This document shows positions 41,412-51,793 of a stretch of DNA of 64,000 nucleotides, piece by piece (position 1 is the first letter of the stretch; each line of letters begins with the position of its first letter). Location of the stretch: contig NZ_SZQA01000001.1 of the NCBI RefSeq assembly GCF_005233835.1, positions 496,001-560,000 of the forward strand, in the 5' to 3' direction. The notes under the pieces were generated by a model. The model had not been told where the DNA came from. It was given only the letters and a program-made list of their open reading frames with translations, and searched no databases. Made by a program: the position numbers and the translations under genes. The stretch is from Herbidospora galbida. GTDB lineage: Bacteria > Actinomycetota > Actinomycetes > Streptosporangiales > Streptosporangiaceae.

Positions 41412-42778
41412 CCGTCTGGACGGCCTTCCGGGCGCACGCCGAACGCCGTCCGGACCGTCCGGCGATCCGCTCCGACGCCGGCGTCGTCACCTACGGCGAA
41501 CTCCGGGCCCGCGCGGACGACCTCGGCTCCCGGCTGCGCGAGGTCCGCGGCGGCCTGGTCGCGCTCGACACGGGAGACCCGGCCCTGGGCGCCCTGGCCT
41601 TCCTCGCCGCCGCCCGCGCGGGGTGCGCGCTGATGCCGCTCAACCAGGACGCCCCGCCCCGCTACCGGGCGGCCGTGCTGGCGGACGCCCGGCCCTCGGC
41701 GACCCTGCGGCCGGGCGAGGCCGCGCCGCTCGACCTCGTGCCCGAACCGGGCGCCCCGAGAGCCGGGCTCGACGAGGTGGCGTACCTGCTCTACACGAGC
41801 GGCTCGACCGGCCGGCCGAAGGGCGTGCTGGTCTCCCACCGGGCGCTGGCCGACCGGCTGACCGGCCTGGCCGCCGTGCCGGGGCTGGGGGCGGGGCGGC
41901 GCATGCTGGCGATGACCGCGCTGTCGTTCGACATCTCGATCGCGGAGATGCTGCTGCCGCTGACCGTCGGCGGCACCGTGGTCGCGGCCCCGGAGGAGGC
42001 CCGCCTCGACCCGGAGATCTTCGCGGCGGCGGTGCGCCGGCACTCCCCCGACGTGCTGCAGGCGACCCCGAGTTTCTGGCGGCTGGCCGTGGCCGCCGGC
42101 TGGCGCGGCGCGCCGGAGAGCGACCTGTGGTGCGGCGGCGAGGAGCTGACCGCCGCGCTGGCCGGGCGGCTGCTCCCCCGAGGCCGCCGTCTCTGGAACG
42201 TCTACGGCCCGACCGAGGCGACCATCTGGGCCTCGGCCGATCTGGTCTCCACTCCCGACGAGGTGACCCTCGGCGCCGCGCTGCCGGGCAGCGGCATGTG
42301 CGTGTCTCCGGAGGGCGAGATCCTCCTGTACGGCCACGGCCTCGCCCTCGGCTACCTCGACCGGCCCGACCTGACGGCCGACCGCTTCCGCCTCCGCCAG
42401 ACCGGCGACGGCGTCCGGCTCTGCTACCACACGGGTGATCGAGGGCGGCGGCGCGGCGACGGCCGCATCGAGTTCCTGGGCCGCGACGACGACCAGGTCA
42501 AGCTGCGCGGGCACCGCATCGAGCTCGGCGAGATCGAGCGGACGCTGGAGACGCACGAGAGCGTGTCGGAGGCGGTCGTCGTGGTCAGCGCCCGCGACGA
42601 CCCGGCCCGGACGCATCTCACCGCGTTCGTCGTCGCCCACTCGGGCGTGGACGTCCGGGGCCTGCGCCGCTGGCTGGCCGAACGGCTGCCGGCCGCCATG
42701 CGTCCCGCGCGCATCGAACCGGTGGTGGCGCTCCCCCGGACCGCCGCGGGCAAGATCGACCGCCGGGCGTTACGGTGA
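41408..42778 (+). CDS. Stand-alone NRPS-type adenylation enzyme
   Basis: 456 residues. Core motifs are all present: A3 LLYTSGSTGRPKG, A4 FDISIAEML, A5 NVYGPTEATIW, A7 YHTGDRGRR, A8 VKLRGHRIELGEIE and A10 with Lys in PRTAAGKIDRRAL. It should activate an amino acid as adenylate and load it on the carrier encoded just upstream. The binding-pocket positions I can place by motif are Asp (A4), Ile, Ala, then Val, Ile and Trp near A5, and the A10 Lys; the Asp implies an alpha-amino-acid substrate, but its identity cannot be called. It is shorter than usual (about 500), with a compact N-terminus. Confidence 0.92.
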   Translation: MTVWTAFRAHAERRPDRPAIRSDAGVVTYGELRARADDLGSRLREVRGGLVALDTGDPALGALAFLAAARAGCALMPLNQDAPPRYRAAVLADARPSATLRPGEAAPLDLVPEPGAPRAGLDEVAYLLYTSGSTGRPKGVLVSHRALADRLTGLAAVPGLGAGRRMLAMTALSFDISIAEMLLPLTVGGTVVAAPEEARLDPEIFAAAVRRHSPDVLQATPSFWRLAVAAGWRGAPESDLWCGGEELTAALAGRLLPRGRRLWNVYGPTEATIWASADLVSTPDEVTLGAALPGSGMCVSPEGEILLYGHGLALGYLDRPDLTADRFRLRQTGDGVRLCYHTGDRGRRRGDGRIEFLGRDDDQVKLRGHRIELGEIERTLETHESVSEAVVVVSARDDPARTHLTAFVVAHSGVDVRGLRRWLAERLPAAMRPARIEPVVALPRTAAGKIDRRALR

Positions 42779-44058
42779 CCGGCCCCCTGGCGATCCTGGT
42801 CGCCGACCGGGCGTCCCTGACCCCGGTGGAGATCGTCACGGCCGCCGCGGACACCCTGCCGGTCCTGTTCGTCCTCGACGCGAAGGCGGACGACCGCCTC
42901 CGGCTGGTCGCCGAGGCCCTGGCACCCACGGTGTACGCCGACTTCACCGACGCCGACGGCTGCGCGGCCGTCATCACGAACGCCGGGGCCGGCACCGTGA
43001 CCACGTTCACCGACCGGCTCTGCCCCCTGGCCGCGCGGATCCGCCGCCTGCTGCGGCCCGCCGACGGCCACCGGCTCTGGAGCGACAAGGAGGAGCAGCG
43101 CCGCCGCCTGGTCGCCGCGGGGGTCTCCCGCGTCAGGTCGGCCGTGCTCGACCATCCGGAACAGGCCCGGACGCTCATGGCCCGATGGGGCACAGGCGTG
43201 GTGGTCAAACCGGTCGACGGCGTCGCCAGCGCCCACACCTGGCTGCTGCGCACCCCGCACGACGTCGACGCGTTCGTCGACGCGTTCGTCGACGCGTTCG
43301 TCGACGCGTTCGTCGACGCCGTCGGCGCGCCCCGGCTGTTCGCCGAGGAGTTCATCGCCGGGCTCCCCCGCGCGACGCCCCTGCCGGCCGACTACGTCTC
43401 GGTCGAGATGGTCGGGCCGCTGGCGTTCGTCACCGACCGCGCCCCGCCGGCCGCGCCGTGCCGCGAGACCGGCCTGATGTGGCCGACGTCGCTGCCGCAG
43501 AACACGGTGACCCGGCTGGTGGCCACCGCCGGCGACGCGCTCGCGGCGCTCGGGGCGGGTCCGGGGAGCTACCACGTCGAGATCAAGCCCGGATCGGACC
43601 GGGACGAGATCATCGAGGTCAACGGGCGGCTGGGCGGTTTCGTCGCCCGCGCGGCCCGGTACGGCGCCGACGTCGACGTGGCCCGGCTCGCCCTCGACGT
43701 CGCGGCCGGTTCACCAGACCTGGGAACACGCTCGATCGCCTGGCGGCGGTGCGTGGCCGTCCTGCTGTTCCCCGCGCCGCAGGCCGCGCGGCGGATCAGC
43801 CGGGCCCCCGACCGCCGGAGCCTGAGCCGCCGCCCCGGGGTGCTGGCCGTCGACGAGGTGCGCGGCGCCGGAGAGCCGTGCGACTGGCGGCGCGGCACCC
43901 ACGACGCGGTCGCCACGGTCTGGCTCGCGGGCGACGGCCATCACGAGCTCTGGGACCGGTTCCGCGACCTGGCCGGGCACCTCCACTCGGCGTTCGCCTT
44001 CGCCGACGAACGGGGCGAACCCGTGGCCGATGAGGACTGGCCCGCATGCCTGACGTGA
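42775..44058 (+). CDS. ATP-grasp carboxylate-amine ligase
   Basis: 427 residues. ATP-grasp features: WSDKEEQRRRLVAAGV (start of the ATP lid region), VVVKPVDGVASA (ATP Lys), FAEEFIAG and the Mg-binding EIIEVNGRLGG near residue 285. It probably joins a carboxylate and an amine to a peptide bond, as in carnosine-synthase-like or dipeptide ligases. Residues about 164-180 contain a fourfold VDAF repeat, encoded by a perfect 12-bp tandem repeat. GTG start overlaps the adenylation gene. Confidence 0.88.
   Translation: MTGPLAILVADRASLTPVEIVTAAADTLPVLFVLDAKADDRLRLVAEALAPTVYADFTDADGCAAVITNAGAGTVTTFTDRLCPLAARIRRLLRPADGHRLWSDKEEQRRRLVAAGVSRVRSAVLDHPEQARTLMARWGTGVVVKPVDGVASAHTWLLRTPHDVDAFVDAFVDAFVDAFVDAVGAPRLFAEEFIAGLPRATPLPADYVSVEMVGPLAFVTDRAPPAAPCRETGLMWPTSLPQNTVTRLVATAGDALAALGAGPGSYHVEIKPGSDRDEIIEVNGRLGGFVARAARYGADVDVARLALDVAAGSPDLGTRSIAWRRCVAVLLFPAPQAARRISRAPDRRSLSRRPGVLAVDEVRGAGEPCDWRRGTHDAVATVWLAGDGHHELWDRFRDLAGHLHSAFAFADERGEPVADEDWPACLT
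43264..43311 (+). repeat. 12-bp in-frame tandem repeat, four copies
   Basis: GTCGACGCGTTC repeated four times without mismatch, followed by a partial fifth copy, inside the ATP-grasp gene. Each unit adds Val-Asp-Ala-Phe. Confidence 0.95.
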
Positions 44059-45233
44059 TGACCTCGCCCGTGCGCCGCTACGTCGCCGGTTCGTCGGTGT
44101 CGGCGTTCGGAAATCAGATGGCGGCCGTCGCGCTGCCGGTGGCGCTGATCTGGCACGGCGCGAGCGCGGCCGTCCTCGGGGTGGTGCTCGGCGCGGCGAT
44201 CCTGCCCAAGACGGTGTTCCTGCTGGCCGGGGGCGTGATCGGCGACCGCCTCGACCGCCGGGCCGTGCTGGTCGCCGGGGACCTGCTGATGGCGTCCACG
44301 CAGGTCGCGACCGCCCTGCTGCTGTGGCACGGCGGCACTCGCCAGCTGCACCTGCTGGTCCTGGTCCAGATCCTGTACGGCTGCGCGAACGCCCTGGCCG
44401 TCCCCGCCCTCATCGGCGTTCTCCCGCAACTGGTGCCGGTGACCGGCCTGCAGCGGGCCAACGCCGTGCTGCGCACGGCCATGAACACGGCGGCGGTGCT
44501 CGGCCCCCCGGCCGCCGCCGGATTCGCCGCCGTGCTGAGACCGGAGTGGGCGCTGCTGGCGAACGCGGTGACGTTCCTGGTGTCGGCCGTGGCGGTGGCC
44601 GGGCTGCCGAAACTGTCCGCCCCGGCCGAACGCGCGTCGTTCGCGCGGGAACTGGCCGCCGGGTGGACGGTGTTCCGCCGCACGACCTGGGTGTGGCTGA
44701 TGGTCGGATCGTTCGCGATCTACCAGGCCACCGTGCTGCCGGTGGTGTTCGTCATCGGGCCCCTGATCACCGGGGACGCGGGCGGATGGGCGGCGGTGCT
44801 CACGGCGCGCAGCGTCGGCGCCATCGCCGGAGGCCTGCTGCTCCTGCGCTGGCGTCCGCGCCGGCCGGTCGCCCTGGCCTGCGCGCTGCTGCTGCTCGAC
44901 CTGCCGTTCCTGCTGGGCCTGACCGCCGGGCTCGGCGTGGTGGCGCTGGTGCTCGCCTCGCTCGTGGCGAGCGTGGGGCTGGTCGCGGCGGACACGCTGT
45001 GGGAGTCGGCGCTGCAGGAGAACGTCGACCCCGCCTACATCTCGCGGATCAGCTCCTACGACTGGATGGGGTCGGTGTTCTTCGCCCCGCTCGGTTACCT
45101 GGCGGTCGGGGCGGTGGCCGCGACCGCCGGCACGTCGGCGACGGTCGTCGCGGTCACCGTCGTGCACGCCGTCATCCACCTGTCGCTCCCGCTGGCCCGG
45201 CCGATCCTGGCCGTGCGGCGGGCGTCGTCGTGA
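44046..45233 (+). CDS. MFS exporter of the biosynthetic operon
   Basis: 395 residues with about 10-12 hydrophobic segments; the conserved MFS loop GVIGDRLDRRAVLVAGDLLM lies between helices 2 and 3. It resembles the enterobactin-exporter/MefA (DHA3) group. It overlaps the ATP-grasp gene (ATG 44046; ATG 44058 also possible), so it likely exports the product of the operon and gives self-resistance. Confidence 0.9.
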   Translation: MPDVMTSPVRRYVAGSSVSAFGNQMAAVALPVALIWHGASAAVLGVVLGAAILPKTVFLLAGGVIGDRLDRRAVLVAGDLLMASTQVATALLLWHGGTRQLHLLVLVQILYGCANALAVPALIGVLPQLVPVTGLQRANAVLRTAMNTAAVLGPPAAAGFAAVLRPEWALLANAVTFLVSAVAVAGLPKLSAPAERASFARELAAGWTVFRRTTWVWLMVGSFAIYQATVLPVVFVIGPLITGDAGGWAAVLTARSVGAIAGGLLLLRWRPRRPVALACALLLLDLPFLLGLTAGLGVVALVLASLVASVGLVAADTLWESALQENVDPAYISRISSYDWMGSVFFAPLGYLAVGAVAATAGTSATVVAVTVVHAVIHLSLPLARPILAVRRASS

Positions 45234-45248
45234 AGAGAGGAATCGACC

Positions 45249-46295
45249 ATGGAGGACTACCTGCGGTCGCGGTGGCGGCGGGTCGCGCCCGGGTCGGGCG
45301 ACGGCTTCCTGACCGGCCCCGGCGGCGTGGCGGCGATGGTCGCCTTCGTGGTGGGCCTGCAGCAGTCGGGTCTCCCGGTCAGCATGCGCGACCTGCTCCG
45401 GTCGCCGACCGTGCCGCTGCTGGCGGAGGCCCTGCGGGACCGGGAGGCCGGTGCGCCCGGCGAGTATCCGGCGTTCGCCGACCTGTGGGAGGGGAGCAGG
45501 TCGGTGTGGTCGACCGAGGTCGACACGCTGGTGCCACTCGCCGACGGCGCCGGCCTCCCGCTGTTCTTCGTCCACACCGGCCTCGGGCAGGTGCGGTTCG
45601 TCCAGGGGGTCGTGGACGACTTCCGGCGCGGCCGGCCGGTCTACGGGATCGAGGCGATCGGGCTGCGCGGCCGGACGCGGCCCCCGTCGTCGATGGTGGA
45701 GATCGCCGACCAGTACGTCGCCCAGATCCGCCGCGTCCAGCCCCACGGCCCCTACTCGATCGGCGGGTTCTGCCTGGGCAGCCACGTGGCGTTCGAGATG
45801 GCCCACCGGCTCACGGCGGCGGGCGAGGAGGTGCCCGTCCTGGCCCTGATGCCTTCGGCGTTCTCGCTGGACGCGGGCGGGGTGAACTCGATCAGGCCGG
45901 GCGTACGGCAGCGGCCGGCCGGGGTCGGGCCGGGAGACCTCTACCTCGAACGGCTCGCCTACGTGCAGCTCATGTTCGGCGACCACGACCTGGCCGCGAA
46001 CCGCGCGGAGGTGCTCGACGTCTTCGAGGAGACCTTCCGGCTCGACGGCGTCAAGCCGGAGGACTTCTTCTGGCACGCCGTGGTGGCCGCCGTGGGCGCG
46101 TTCGCGCAGGAGAACTACGACCCCCGGCCGTACCGGGGACCGGCCCTGGTCTTCCAGACGGCGCGGACCGCGACCGGCGAGGCCGCCGACTGGTCGCCCG
46201 TGGCCCCGAACGCGCGGAACGTCGTCCTCGACGAGGAGGACAGCCTGGCCCTCATGCGGACCCCGGAGTTCGCCGACGCCGTGGCCCTGCCTTAG
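45249..46295 (+). CDS. Atypical thioesterase fused to a degenerate carrier domain
   Basis: 348 residues. The first 62 residues look like a carrier domain but the GGxS site reads TGPGGVAAM, without the Ser; PTVPLLAEAL closes the domain. From about 92 on it is an alpha/beta-hydrolase thioesterase (PLFFVHTGLGQVRFV, then YSIGGFCLGSHVAFEMAHRL). The nucleophile position is Cys (C175) instead of Ser, and near the C-terminus, where thioesterases have GDHxxM, it has DEEDSLALM with no His. RBS AGAGGAA, 15 bp after the exporter gene. It may use a modified triad for transfer, or may not be catalytic. Confidence 0.8.
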   Translation: MEDYLRSRWRRVAPGSGDGFLTGPGGVAAMVAFVVGLQQSGLPVSMRDLLRSPTVPLLAEALRDREAGAPGEYPAFADLWEGSRSVWSTEVDTLVPLADGAGLPLFFVHTGLGQVRFVQGVVDDFRRGRPVYGIEAIGLRGRTRPPSSMVEIADQYVAQIRRVQPHGPYSIGGFCLGSHVAFEMAHRLTAAGEEVPVLALMPSAFSLDAGGVNSIRPGVRQRPAGVGPGDLYLERLAYVQLMFGDHDLAANRAEVLDVFEETFRLDGVKPEDFFWHAVVAAVGAFAQENYDPRPYRGPALVFQTARTATGEAADWSPVAPNARNVVLDEEDSLALMRTPEFADAVALP

Positions 46296-46304
46296 CCGAC
46301 ACGC

Positions 46305-46323
46305 CGCGAGGCAACTCCTCGCG
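46305..46323 (+). terminator. Terminator of the biosynthetic operon
   Basis: CGCGAGG pairs with CCTCGCG (46305-46311 with 46317-46323), loop CAACT, nine bases after the thioesterase stop. Confidence 0.55.
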
Positions 46324-46338
46324 CGGCTGCTTGCCGCT

Positions 46339-46344
46339 TAACCT
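46339..46344 (+). promoter_or_regulatory. -10 box of the DUF4331 gene
   Basis: TAACCT lies eight bases before the ATG at 46353; no RBS is visible, so a leaderless or near-leaderless mRNA is likely. Confidence 0.35.
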
Positions 46345-46352
46345 GCGGAAAT

Positions 46353-47363
46353 ATGTCCAACCACTTCACCGGGCTCAGCCTCGGGCCGCCTCTCGGCGAC
46401 CAGCGTCTCGATCTGTGCGACCTCTACGCCTTCACCGCGCCCGGCGACCCGAGCCGGACCGTGCTCATACTCAACGCCAACCCCAACGCCGACGCCCTGC
46501 ACCCGGACGCGATCTACCGGCTGAACGTCGACAACGACGGCGACCTGCTGACCGACGTCGCCTTCAGCTGGGTCTTCAGCCCGCCGGCGGCCGACGGCTC
46601 GCAGACCTACAGCGTCTACATGGCGACCGGCGAGGAGGCCCGCAGCCCGGAGGCGGTCGGCACCGAGATCGTCACCGGCGCCGCCGTCTCGTTCGGTCCG
46701 CAGGCCAACGTGGTCGAGAGCGGCGCGTACACGGTGGCCGCCGGCAGCCGCAGCGACGCGTTCTTCTTCGACTTCGACGGGATCAAGAATCTGTTCGACA
46801 CCAGCGGCAACCGGAACTTCACCGCCCCGCACCTGGGCGGGAAGTCCCCGTGGACCGGCGTCGACTCCAACACCACCGCCAACGTCTTCTCCATGGCGAT
46901 CGAGCTGCCGACCGCGGCGTTGCGCCCCGATCCCACGCTGCGCGTCTGGGGCCGCTGCAGCGTCCGGCGCGACGGTGAACTCGTCCACGCCGACCGCGCG
47001 GGACACCCGTCGATGAGCAGCTTCTTCAACACCGACGACACGAAGGAGGAGTACAACGCCAGTGAGCCGGTCAACGACCGGGAGCGGTGGACCGACCAGT
47101 TCGTCCACCTGCTCGGCCACACCGGCGGCTACACGCCCGAGGAGGCGGCCGCCGCGCTCGACGACCACGGCATCCTGCCCGACGTGCTGCACTTCGACCC
47201 GGCCAAGCCGGCGTTCTACCCCAACGGCCGGACGTTCGCCGAGGACGTCATCGACATCCGGGTCGCGTTCCTCACCAAGAACGAGGCGCCGCCCACCGGT
47301 CTGACGCCGCACACCGACACGCTCGACCGGTTCCCGTACCTCGGCGATCCGCACATGTCGTGA
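46353..47363 (+). CDS. DUF4331-family protein
   Basis: 336 residues. The pattern SDRxxxDLxDLYAF-like start (here LGDQRLDLCDLYAFTAPGDPSRT), the NANPNAD loop, FFFDFDGIKNLF and the ending RFPYLGDPH match DUF4331, a beta-rich family of unknown function. Unlike many members it has no signal peptide. It follows the biosynthetic operon after a terminator and precedes rox by 183 bp, and does not clearly belong to either. Confidence 0.82.
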   Translation: MSNHFTGLSLGPPLGDQRLDLCDLYAFTAPGDPSRTVLILNANPNADALHPDAIYRLNVDNDGDLLTDVAFSWVFSPPAADGSQTYSVYMATGEEARSPEAVGTEIVTGAAVSFGPQANVVESGAYTVAAGSRSDAFFFDFDGIKNLFDTSGNRNFTAPHLGGKSPWTGVDSNTTANVFSMAIELPTAALRPDPTLRVWGRCSVRRDGELVHADRAGHPSMSSFFNTDDTKEEYNASEPVNDRERWTDQFVHLLGHTGGYTPEEAAAALDDHGILPDVLHFDPAKPAFYPNGRTFAEDVIDIRVAFLTKNEAPPTGLTPHTDTLDRFPYLGDPHMS

Positions 47364-47370
47364 AAAGGAG

Positions 47371-47400
47371 TGGACGTGGTCAGGTGGGGGCTTGTAGCTT
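47371..47400 (+). promoter_or_regulatory. rox promoter with a partial RAE-like element
   Basis: TGGACG (47371-47376), 18-bp spacer, TAGCTT (47395-47400). The spacer ends in GGGGGCTTG, which matches the left half of the rifamycin-associated element as I remember it (GGGGCTTGC with an inverted partner). The right half is not conserved here. Confidence 0.45.
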
Positions 47401-47437
47401 GCGGTCGACCGTGACTCCGCCCGGGGAGGTGAGACCC

Positions 47438-48989
<1,552 letters not shown>

Positions 48990-49012
48990 TCGAGTTTGTC
49001 GGTGGCGGCCTC

Positions 49013-49018
49013 TAGTGT
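49013..49018 (+). promoter_or_regulatory. -10 box of the large uncharacterised gene
   Basis: TAGTGT, seven bases before the ATG at 49026, without RBS. This points to a leaderless transcript. Confidence 0.35.
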
Positions 49019-49025
49019 CCCGGCC

Positions 49026-50939
49026 ATGACTCACAGGACCGAGATTCCCGACGGCGAACGCTGGCTGGCGGCCTTCGTCGCGGGGGCCGCCGCCGATCGG
49101 GCGGCGCTGCGCGACGAACTGCGGCCCCAGGTCGACGCGGACGACGGCCACTGGCGGTCCAGGGAGTCATACGTCACGCCCCTCCACTGGCAGGCGGCCC
49201 TGGCCGCCGAGCTCGTCACCCCGGGCAGCGCGCTGACCCGGCCGCAGATCCAGCCGCAGAGATACTGGGAGTCGGCGAGCCACTCCACGAAGGTCCGGGT
49301 CGTGACCCGGGGCGAGGAGCCCGAGCCCGAGCCCTCGTCCCGGCGGTTCGTCTTCGTCGGCGGGCGGCCCGGCCGCCCCGCCGCCGACGACCCCCCGATG
49401 AGGGTCTTCCTCGTCACCTGGACCAGCGACGGGGGGCCGAGCTGGGCCGTGGCCCGCGAGGGCGAGCGGGAGATCCCCTACGCGCGCGGCCGGATCCACC
49501 TGAACGGCTCCCCCACCGACGTCGAACGCCCGCCGCGCCCCGTCACCGCCTGGCACGACTTCGACGACGACGAGCCGGGGCAGATCGGTCCGGCCGCGAC
49601 GGGCGTCGTCTACGACGACTCCGCGGAGGTCATGCCCGAATACCTCCTCGACGACGTCTTCGAGCGCATGGCCGAGCTCGGTGTCGACCCCGTCCGGATC
49701 GAGGCGATGCGGGCCGACGGCGACGTGCCCCCGCCCGGTCCCGACGAGCCCCTCGTGGAGGTGAGCGTCGCCTTCATCCCGCCCCGGCTGCGTTCGGTCC
49801 TGCCCGACGAGCTGTCCGGGCCCGACGAGTGGCGGCGGCGCAACCGGCTGCCGCGTCCGGGCGCCGTCGCCCCGCTCCACGACTTCCAGCTGCACCGCTA
49901 CGCGGAGGTCGCCGAGGCCCTCCGCGACGACGCGCTGCCACCGGTGCTGCTGGCCACGCCGACCCGGGCGAGCGGCCACCTCGACCCCGACGTGCTGGTC
50001 GACCGGCTGGAGACCTGCGCGGCGGCCGGGGTGGAGCCGCTCCCGGCCGACCTGGCGCAGGCGCTGCTGCGCCTCCCCCGGGGCGGCCATCACGCGGCGG
50101 CCGAGCGGGCCGCGAAGATCGACTCGGCCGCGGCGGCCGAGGCCGCCCGCCGGCTCGCCGGTGGCGGCATGGCCGATCCGGAGTGCGGGTTCACCTGGCA
50201 GCACCTGGTGGGCGCCTCCGTGGTCGACTTCGGCGACGACGAGCTCAACGAGTTCCTCGAGCTCAGGCTGCGGCCGGTGCTGCAGGTCACGGCCCCGACC
50301 GGCCTCCGGCTGATCGACGAGGTGCTGCTGCGCCGGCCTGACGGGTGGACGGTCGACGAGTCCGCCGGCCTCCTGCGCGACTGGCCCGCCATGCTCCCCT
50401 CCCACCGCGAGGTCGTGGCGGTCAACTTCCTGCCCTACCTGCTGCGCGAGCAGGTGACGTCTGAGGAGCTCGCCGGCCTGGAGCTCGCGGAGGGTCCGAT
50501 CGGCGAGCCGACGGCGGTGATCATCGCGTTCCTCGTGGCCTGCGGGGCGCCCGGCGTGGTCCCGCTGGTCCGGAGCATGGCGGCCAAGGGCGACCTGCCC
50601 GTCGAGCAGATCTCCCGGCAGCTCGTGCTGGTGCTGCGCCGCTCCGGCCGGGAGACCCGGCCCGCCGTCGCGGTGCTGAGCGAGCTCGCCGAGGCCGGCG
50701 GCCACCACGAGGCGTGGCGGATCGTCAGCGCCGTGCTGCCTGCCCTGCTGCCGAGTGAGCGTCACCTCATGACCGTGACGCTCACCGAACTCGTCGCCTT
50801 CGCCGCCGACGTGGCCTGCCGGGCCGGCGCGCGCGGGGAGATCCCGATCGTCGCCGAGAACGCGCGGAGCCCGCGCACGCTCCGCTTCGTCCGCGAGTGC
50901 AGGCGGCTGCACGCCCAGCTCACGGGCGCGACGCCGTGA
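49026..50939 (+). CDS. Large uncharacterised cytoplasmic protein (DUF6493-like)
   Basis: 637 residues from ATG 49026. No signal peptide and no membrane segment. Residues about 1-270 are acidic and beta-rich (WTSDGGPSWAVAREGEREIPYARGR), and the second half (about 290-630) consists of helical repeats (VDRLETCAAAGVEPLPADLAQALLRL; VLSELAEAGGHHEAWRI). The architecture resembles the DUF6493/DUF7824-type proteins of actinomycetes, though I am not sure of the family name. Those usually lie with SWIM-finger and MoxR/VWA genes, which are absent here. Confidence 0.65.
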   Translation: MTHRTEIPDGERWLAAFVAGAAADRAALRDELRPQVDADDGHWRSRESYVTPLHWQAALAAELVTPGSALTRPQIQPQRYWESASHSTKVRVVTRGEEPEPEPSSRRFVFVGGRPGRPAADDPPMRVFLVTWTSDGGPSWAVAREGEREIPYARGRIHLNGSPTDVERPPRPVTAWHDFDDDEPGQIGPAATGVVYDDSAEVMPEYLLDDVFERMAELGVDPVRIEAMRADGDVPPPGPDEPLVEVSVAFIPPRLRSVLPDELSGPDEWRRRNRLPRPGAVAPLHDFQLHRYAEVAEALRDDALPPVLLATPTRASGHLDPDVLVDRLETCAAAGVEPLPADLAQALLRLPRGGHHAAAERAAKIDSAAAAEAARRLAGGGMADPECGFTWQHLVGASVVDFGDDELNEFLELRLRPVLQVTAPTGLRLIDEVLLRRPDGWTVDESAGLLRDWPAMLPSHREVVAVNFLPYLLREQVTSEELAGLELAEGPIGEPTAVIIAFLVACGAPGVVPLVRSMAAKGDLPVEQISRQLVLVLRRSGRETRPAVAVLSELAEAGGHHEAWRIVSAVLPALLPSERHLMTVTLTELVAFAADVACRAGARGEIPIVAENARSPRTLRFVRECRRLHAQLTGATP

Positions 50940-50942
50940 ACC

Positions 50943-51785
50943 TCACGCCCGGAGGGCGGCCTCGACGAACTTGCGCACCAGCCGCTCCTGCCTGCCGGGC
51001 ACGAAGGCGAGCGACACGGGGATCGGCGGGGCGTTCCGCAGCGGCACGAACGTGACGGCCGGATGGACGGAGCGCCGCCGGGCGACCTCCGGCACGACCC
51101 CGATGCCGCGCCCGGCCGCGACCGACTCGATCCACTCGTCGAAGTTCTCGGTCTCGACGACGGTGCGGGGCTGCCGGTCTGGCCACGACCACGGCCCGGT
51201 CGTCCCGCTGAGGATGTTGACGACCAGGGGCCAGTCGGGGATCTCCTCCCAGTCGACGTGGTCGCGCGTGGCCAGGAGGTGTTTCACGGCGCAGACCGCC
51301 ACCCGCGCCTCGTCGAAGAGGTGGACGATCCGCAGCTCCCCCGCTCCCCACCTCGGGTCGCCCCGCAGGAGCGCGACGTCGACGGTGCCGCGCTCCACGG
51401 CCGCGACCGCGTCGTCGGCGCGGACCATGACGACCGTGCTGCCGGTCGCCGCCTCGAACCTGGTGACCATGTCCTGAGCCCACGGATCGGGCAGCAGCCA
51501 GCTGAAACCCAGCCGGAGACGGCTCTGCCGCCGGGCCGCCGCGACGGCGCGGTCGACGTCGGCCAGGACGCGTTCGGCGTCGCCCAGGAACACCCGGCCC
51601 TCACCCGTGAGCTCGACGTGCCGGGAGGTGCGGTCGAGCAGCCGCACCCGGAGGGCGTTCTCCAGCTGGCTGACGGTCCGGCTCAGCGCGGGCTGGGTGA
51701 TCGCCATCTCCTCAGCGGCGCGGGTGAAGGACCCCAGCCGGGCCACCGTGACGAACGCCCTCAGGTGCCGGAGCTCCACATCCAT
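50943..51785 (-). CDS. LysR-family regulator
   Basis: 280 residues from ATG 51783-51785. HTH at about 5-60 (RHLRAFVTVARLGSFTRAAEEMAITQPALSR reads across it), then the effector-binding domain from about 85. Divergent from the nitronate monooxygenase gene, which it probably activates. TATGCT (minus 51794-51799) lies eight bases before the start with no RBS. Confidence 0.9.
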   Translation of the reverse strand: MDVELRHLRAFVTVARLGSFTRAAEEMAITQPALSRTVSQLENALRVRLLDRTSRHVELTGEGRVFLGDAERVLADVDRAVAAARRQSRLRLGFSWLLPDPWAQDMVTRFEAATGSTVVMVRADDAVAAVERGTVDVALLRGDPRWGAGELRIVHLFDEARVAVCAVKHLLATRDHVDWEEIPDWPLVVNILSGTTGPWSWPDRQPRTVVETENFDEWIESVAAGRGIGVVPEVARRRSVHPAVTFVPLRNAPPIPVSLAFVPGRQERLVRKFVEAALRA

Positions 51786-51793
51786 AACCGTCA

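Noticed and set aside
47386-47404. Complete 19-bp rifamycin-associated element
   Set aside because: Only the left half matches the consensus I remember; 11 of 19 positions agree, so it is reported as partial.
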